Source: a virus. From it: a stretch of DNA of 58,856 nt. Shown here piece after piece: positions 57,834-58,856 of this stretch; within the stretch, counting starts at the first letter, position 1, and every line of letters begins with the position of its first letter. Location of the stretch: positions 1 to 58,856 of the IMG/VR virus record IMGVR_UViG_3300033183_000442; one strand, 5' to 3'. Below the pieces are notes generated by a model. That model had not been told where the DNA came from and made no database searches. It was given only the letters and a program-made list of their open reading frames with translations. Made by a program: the position numbers and the translations under genes.

Positions 57834-57839
57834 TGTATA

Positions 57840-57924
57840 CACGTTGAGCAATGTCCCCCATGACATTACGCCTCAACATGTTTCTCCCCATTGGACTGGC
57901 CCCACATTTTGTGGGGCATTCTTT
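57840..57924 (+). ncRNA. Possible small RNA with C-rich single-stranded loops
   Basis: Downstream of the candidate promoter is a two-part stem GTTGAG...AATGTC/GACATT...CTCAAC (57843-57877) with CCCCCAT in its loop, then a C-rich linker (TTTCTCCCCATT), then GCCCCACA-TTT-TGTGGGGC (57899-57917) followed by ATTCTTT. C-rich exposed loops that can pair with Shine-Dalgarno sequences are typical of alphaproteobacterial stress sRNAs, some of which neighbour DUF1127 genes. The hairpins might alternatively belong to 3' processing or termination of the opposite-strand tRNA-Tyr transcript. Confidence 0.35.
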
Positions 57925-57972
57925 GTGATACCCAGATCGCGTATCACAATACTCGGATTTATGAGAAGTAAG

Positions 57973-58056
57973 TGGTGGGCGACCTAGGAATCGAACCTAG
58001 CGTGCGTCTCCGCGAGGGAGTTACAGTCCCCTGCCACACCTTGCGGCCTGTCGCCC
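57973..58056 (-). tRNA. tRNA-Tyr (GTA)
   Basis: On the minus strand: acceptor GGGCGAC/GTCGCCC, D-stem GCC/GGC, anticodon stem GGGGA/TCCCT with loop CTGTAAC (anticodon GTA), a long class II variable arm, T-arm CTAGG-TTCGATT-CCTAG, discriminator A and encoded CCA. Downstream on that strand a 9-bp hairpin TTGTGATAC/GTATCACAA (57923-57949) follows. Confidence 0.93.
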
Positions 58057-58191
58057 ACTTACCGAGTGTTGAACACTTGAACGCAGGGGTGATTAGCCTT
58101 GTTAAAAAGTATCGTCAACTAGAAAATCCCTTGAAATTGGAACTCATTCTGGCGCAGAAGGCAAAACAAAGTTAAAAAGGCGTAATTTGCG

Positions 58192-58856
58192 ATGAAAAAG
58201 CCAAAGTGGGTTGTTGAAAAAGAACAAGCGAAAAAGGCGGCAGCTCAGGAAACCGTGTGGCTTTTTGGTTTGCATGCGGTGCGCGATGCGCTGTTAAATC
58301 CAAATCGACAACATCTGCGTTTAATCCTGACGAAAAATGCGGCAGACAAACTGGCGGATGCGGTTCAGCAGTCAGATGTTGCGCCTGAAATTTGTGATCC
58401 GCGTAAATTTTCAGCCCCGCTTGATTCTGCGTCCGTGCATCAAGGTGCTGCCCTTGAAACGAAACCATTGAAATGGGGTAGTCTTGAGGATGTCGCATTG
58501 GCCCCGGGGGCAGGGGCGCCACGTTTGATTCTGCTTGATCAGGTGACAGACCCTCATAACGTTGGTGCCATTTTGCGATCTGCCGAGGTGTTTGGGGCAA
58601 GTGCTGTCATCGGCACACAGCGCCATAGCGCACCTGAAACGGGCGCATTGGCCAAAACTGCCAGCGGCGCATTGGAACGTCAGCCGTATTTGCGACTGCG
58701 CAATTTGGCCGATTCTATTCAAGAGCTGCAAAAGCTTGGATATTTGGTGCTGGGCCTTGATGGAGAGGCGAGAGAGACAATCGACACTGTCTATGCCGTG
58801 CATCAGGACCGCGCCATCGCACTTGTTCTTGGGGCAGAGGGGCCTGGGTTGCGCCA
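58192..58856 (+). CDS. rlmB: 23S rRNA 2'-O-ribose methyltransferase (RlmB-like), partial
   Basis: The first 221 codons of a SpoU-family methyltransferase; the gene runs off the window. An N-terminal substrate-binding segment (WLFGLHAVRDALLNP) is followed by motif 1 LLDQVTDPHNVGAILRSAEV and motif 2 LVLGAEGPGLR. It methylates guanosine 2251 of 23S rRNA in the typical member, using SAM and a trefoil-knot fold; other SpoU/TrmH members have different targets. The ribosome-binding site is weak. Confidence 0.88.
   Translation, partial: MKKPKWVVEKEQAKKAAAQETVWLFGLHAVRDALLNPNRQHLRLILTKNAADKLADAVQQSDVAPEICDPRKFSAPLDSASVHQGAALETKPLKWGSLEDVALAPGAGAPRLILLDQVTDPHNVGAILRSAEVFGASAVIGTQRHSAPETGALAKTASGALERQPYLRLRNLADSIQELQKLGYLVLGLDGEARETIDTVYAVHQDRAIALVLGAEGPGLR

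Noticed and set aside
1-58856. T7-type single-subunit RNA polymerase
   Set aside because: No gene with the size or motifs of a phage RNA polymerase was found; host-type promoters are present instead.

Overview
The window is a nearly complete temperate podovirus prophage of about 55.6 kb, integrated at the 3' end of a tRNA-Gly(GCC) gene in an alphaproteobacterial chromosome. The host is probably a low-GC marine Rhodobacterales: the right flank carries tRNA-Gly, pobA, a DUF1127 gene, tRNA-Tyr and the start of an rlmB-like gene. A 19-bp direct repeat (356-374 and 56005-56023) marks attL and attR. Tandem GGGGTGGTAAAA repeats lie 50-80 bp inside both ends and are probable integrase arm sites. The class II (adenosylcobalamin-dependent) ribonucleotide reductase, family A polymerase, separate primase and DnaB-type helicase, absence of a phage RNA polymerase, and T7-like head-tail morphogenesis genes all point to the cobavirus/SIO1-type group (Zobellviridae). 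Most described members of that group are lytic, but this one carries an integrase.

Layout. 498-1829: integrase, rightward. 15641-1816: one leftward early operon with many ATGA, TGATG or TAATG overlaps. In order it encodes a second tyrosine recombinase, small proteins, a DUF932-like protein, an Api92-like protein, primase, helicase, polymerase, a putative SSB, a Cas4/AddB-type Fe-S nuclease, a small PD-(D/E)XK nuclease, a DUF3310 protein, a MazG-like protein, class II RNR, an RMF/CrpP-like micro-protein and a putative nuclease. A TTGACA/TGTAAT promoter lies in front of this operon. 16039-17454: short rightward operon led by a DUF7227-like gene, ending at a terminator. 17515-24000: accessory (moron) region with membrane and secreted proteins, an acidic protein, an endonuclease VII-like protein and about 900 bp without genes.

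22654-54331: rightward late region. It begins at a strong sigma70-type promoter flanked by an inverted repeat, and a cluster of DnaA-box-like sites lies just before the packaging genes. It then runs TerS, TerL, portal, scaffold, a highly structured non-coding stretch, major capsid protein, tail tubular A and B, fibre, two parallel fibre-adhesin cassettes, lysozyme, overlapping i-/o-spanin, and three large internal virion proteins, one with a transglycosylase-like domain. Two genes interrupt it on the opposite strand (29202-29750, ADP-ribosyltransferase-like; 43750-44169, secreted protein). 54332-56004: AT-rich region with palindromes, two small genes, terminators and attR.

The early operon recycles host deoxynucleotides and replicates the phage DNA, the late operon builds and releases virions, and the morons are likely lysogenic-conversion or exclusion functions. 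No recognisable CI-type repressor was found, so the lysogeny switch is unexplained. The least expected features are the multi-hairpin RNA between scaffold and capsid genes, a DnaJ-type zinc finger in the polymerase thumb, the second recombinase at the head of the early operon, a divergent pair of secreted paralogues, and a possible host sRNA next to the DUF1127 gene.
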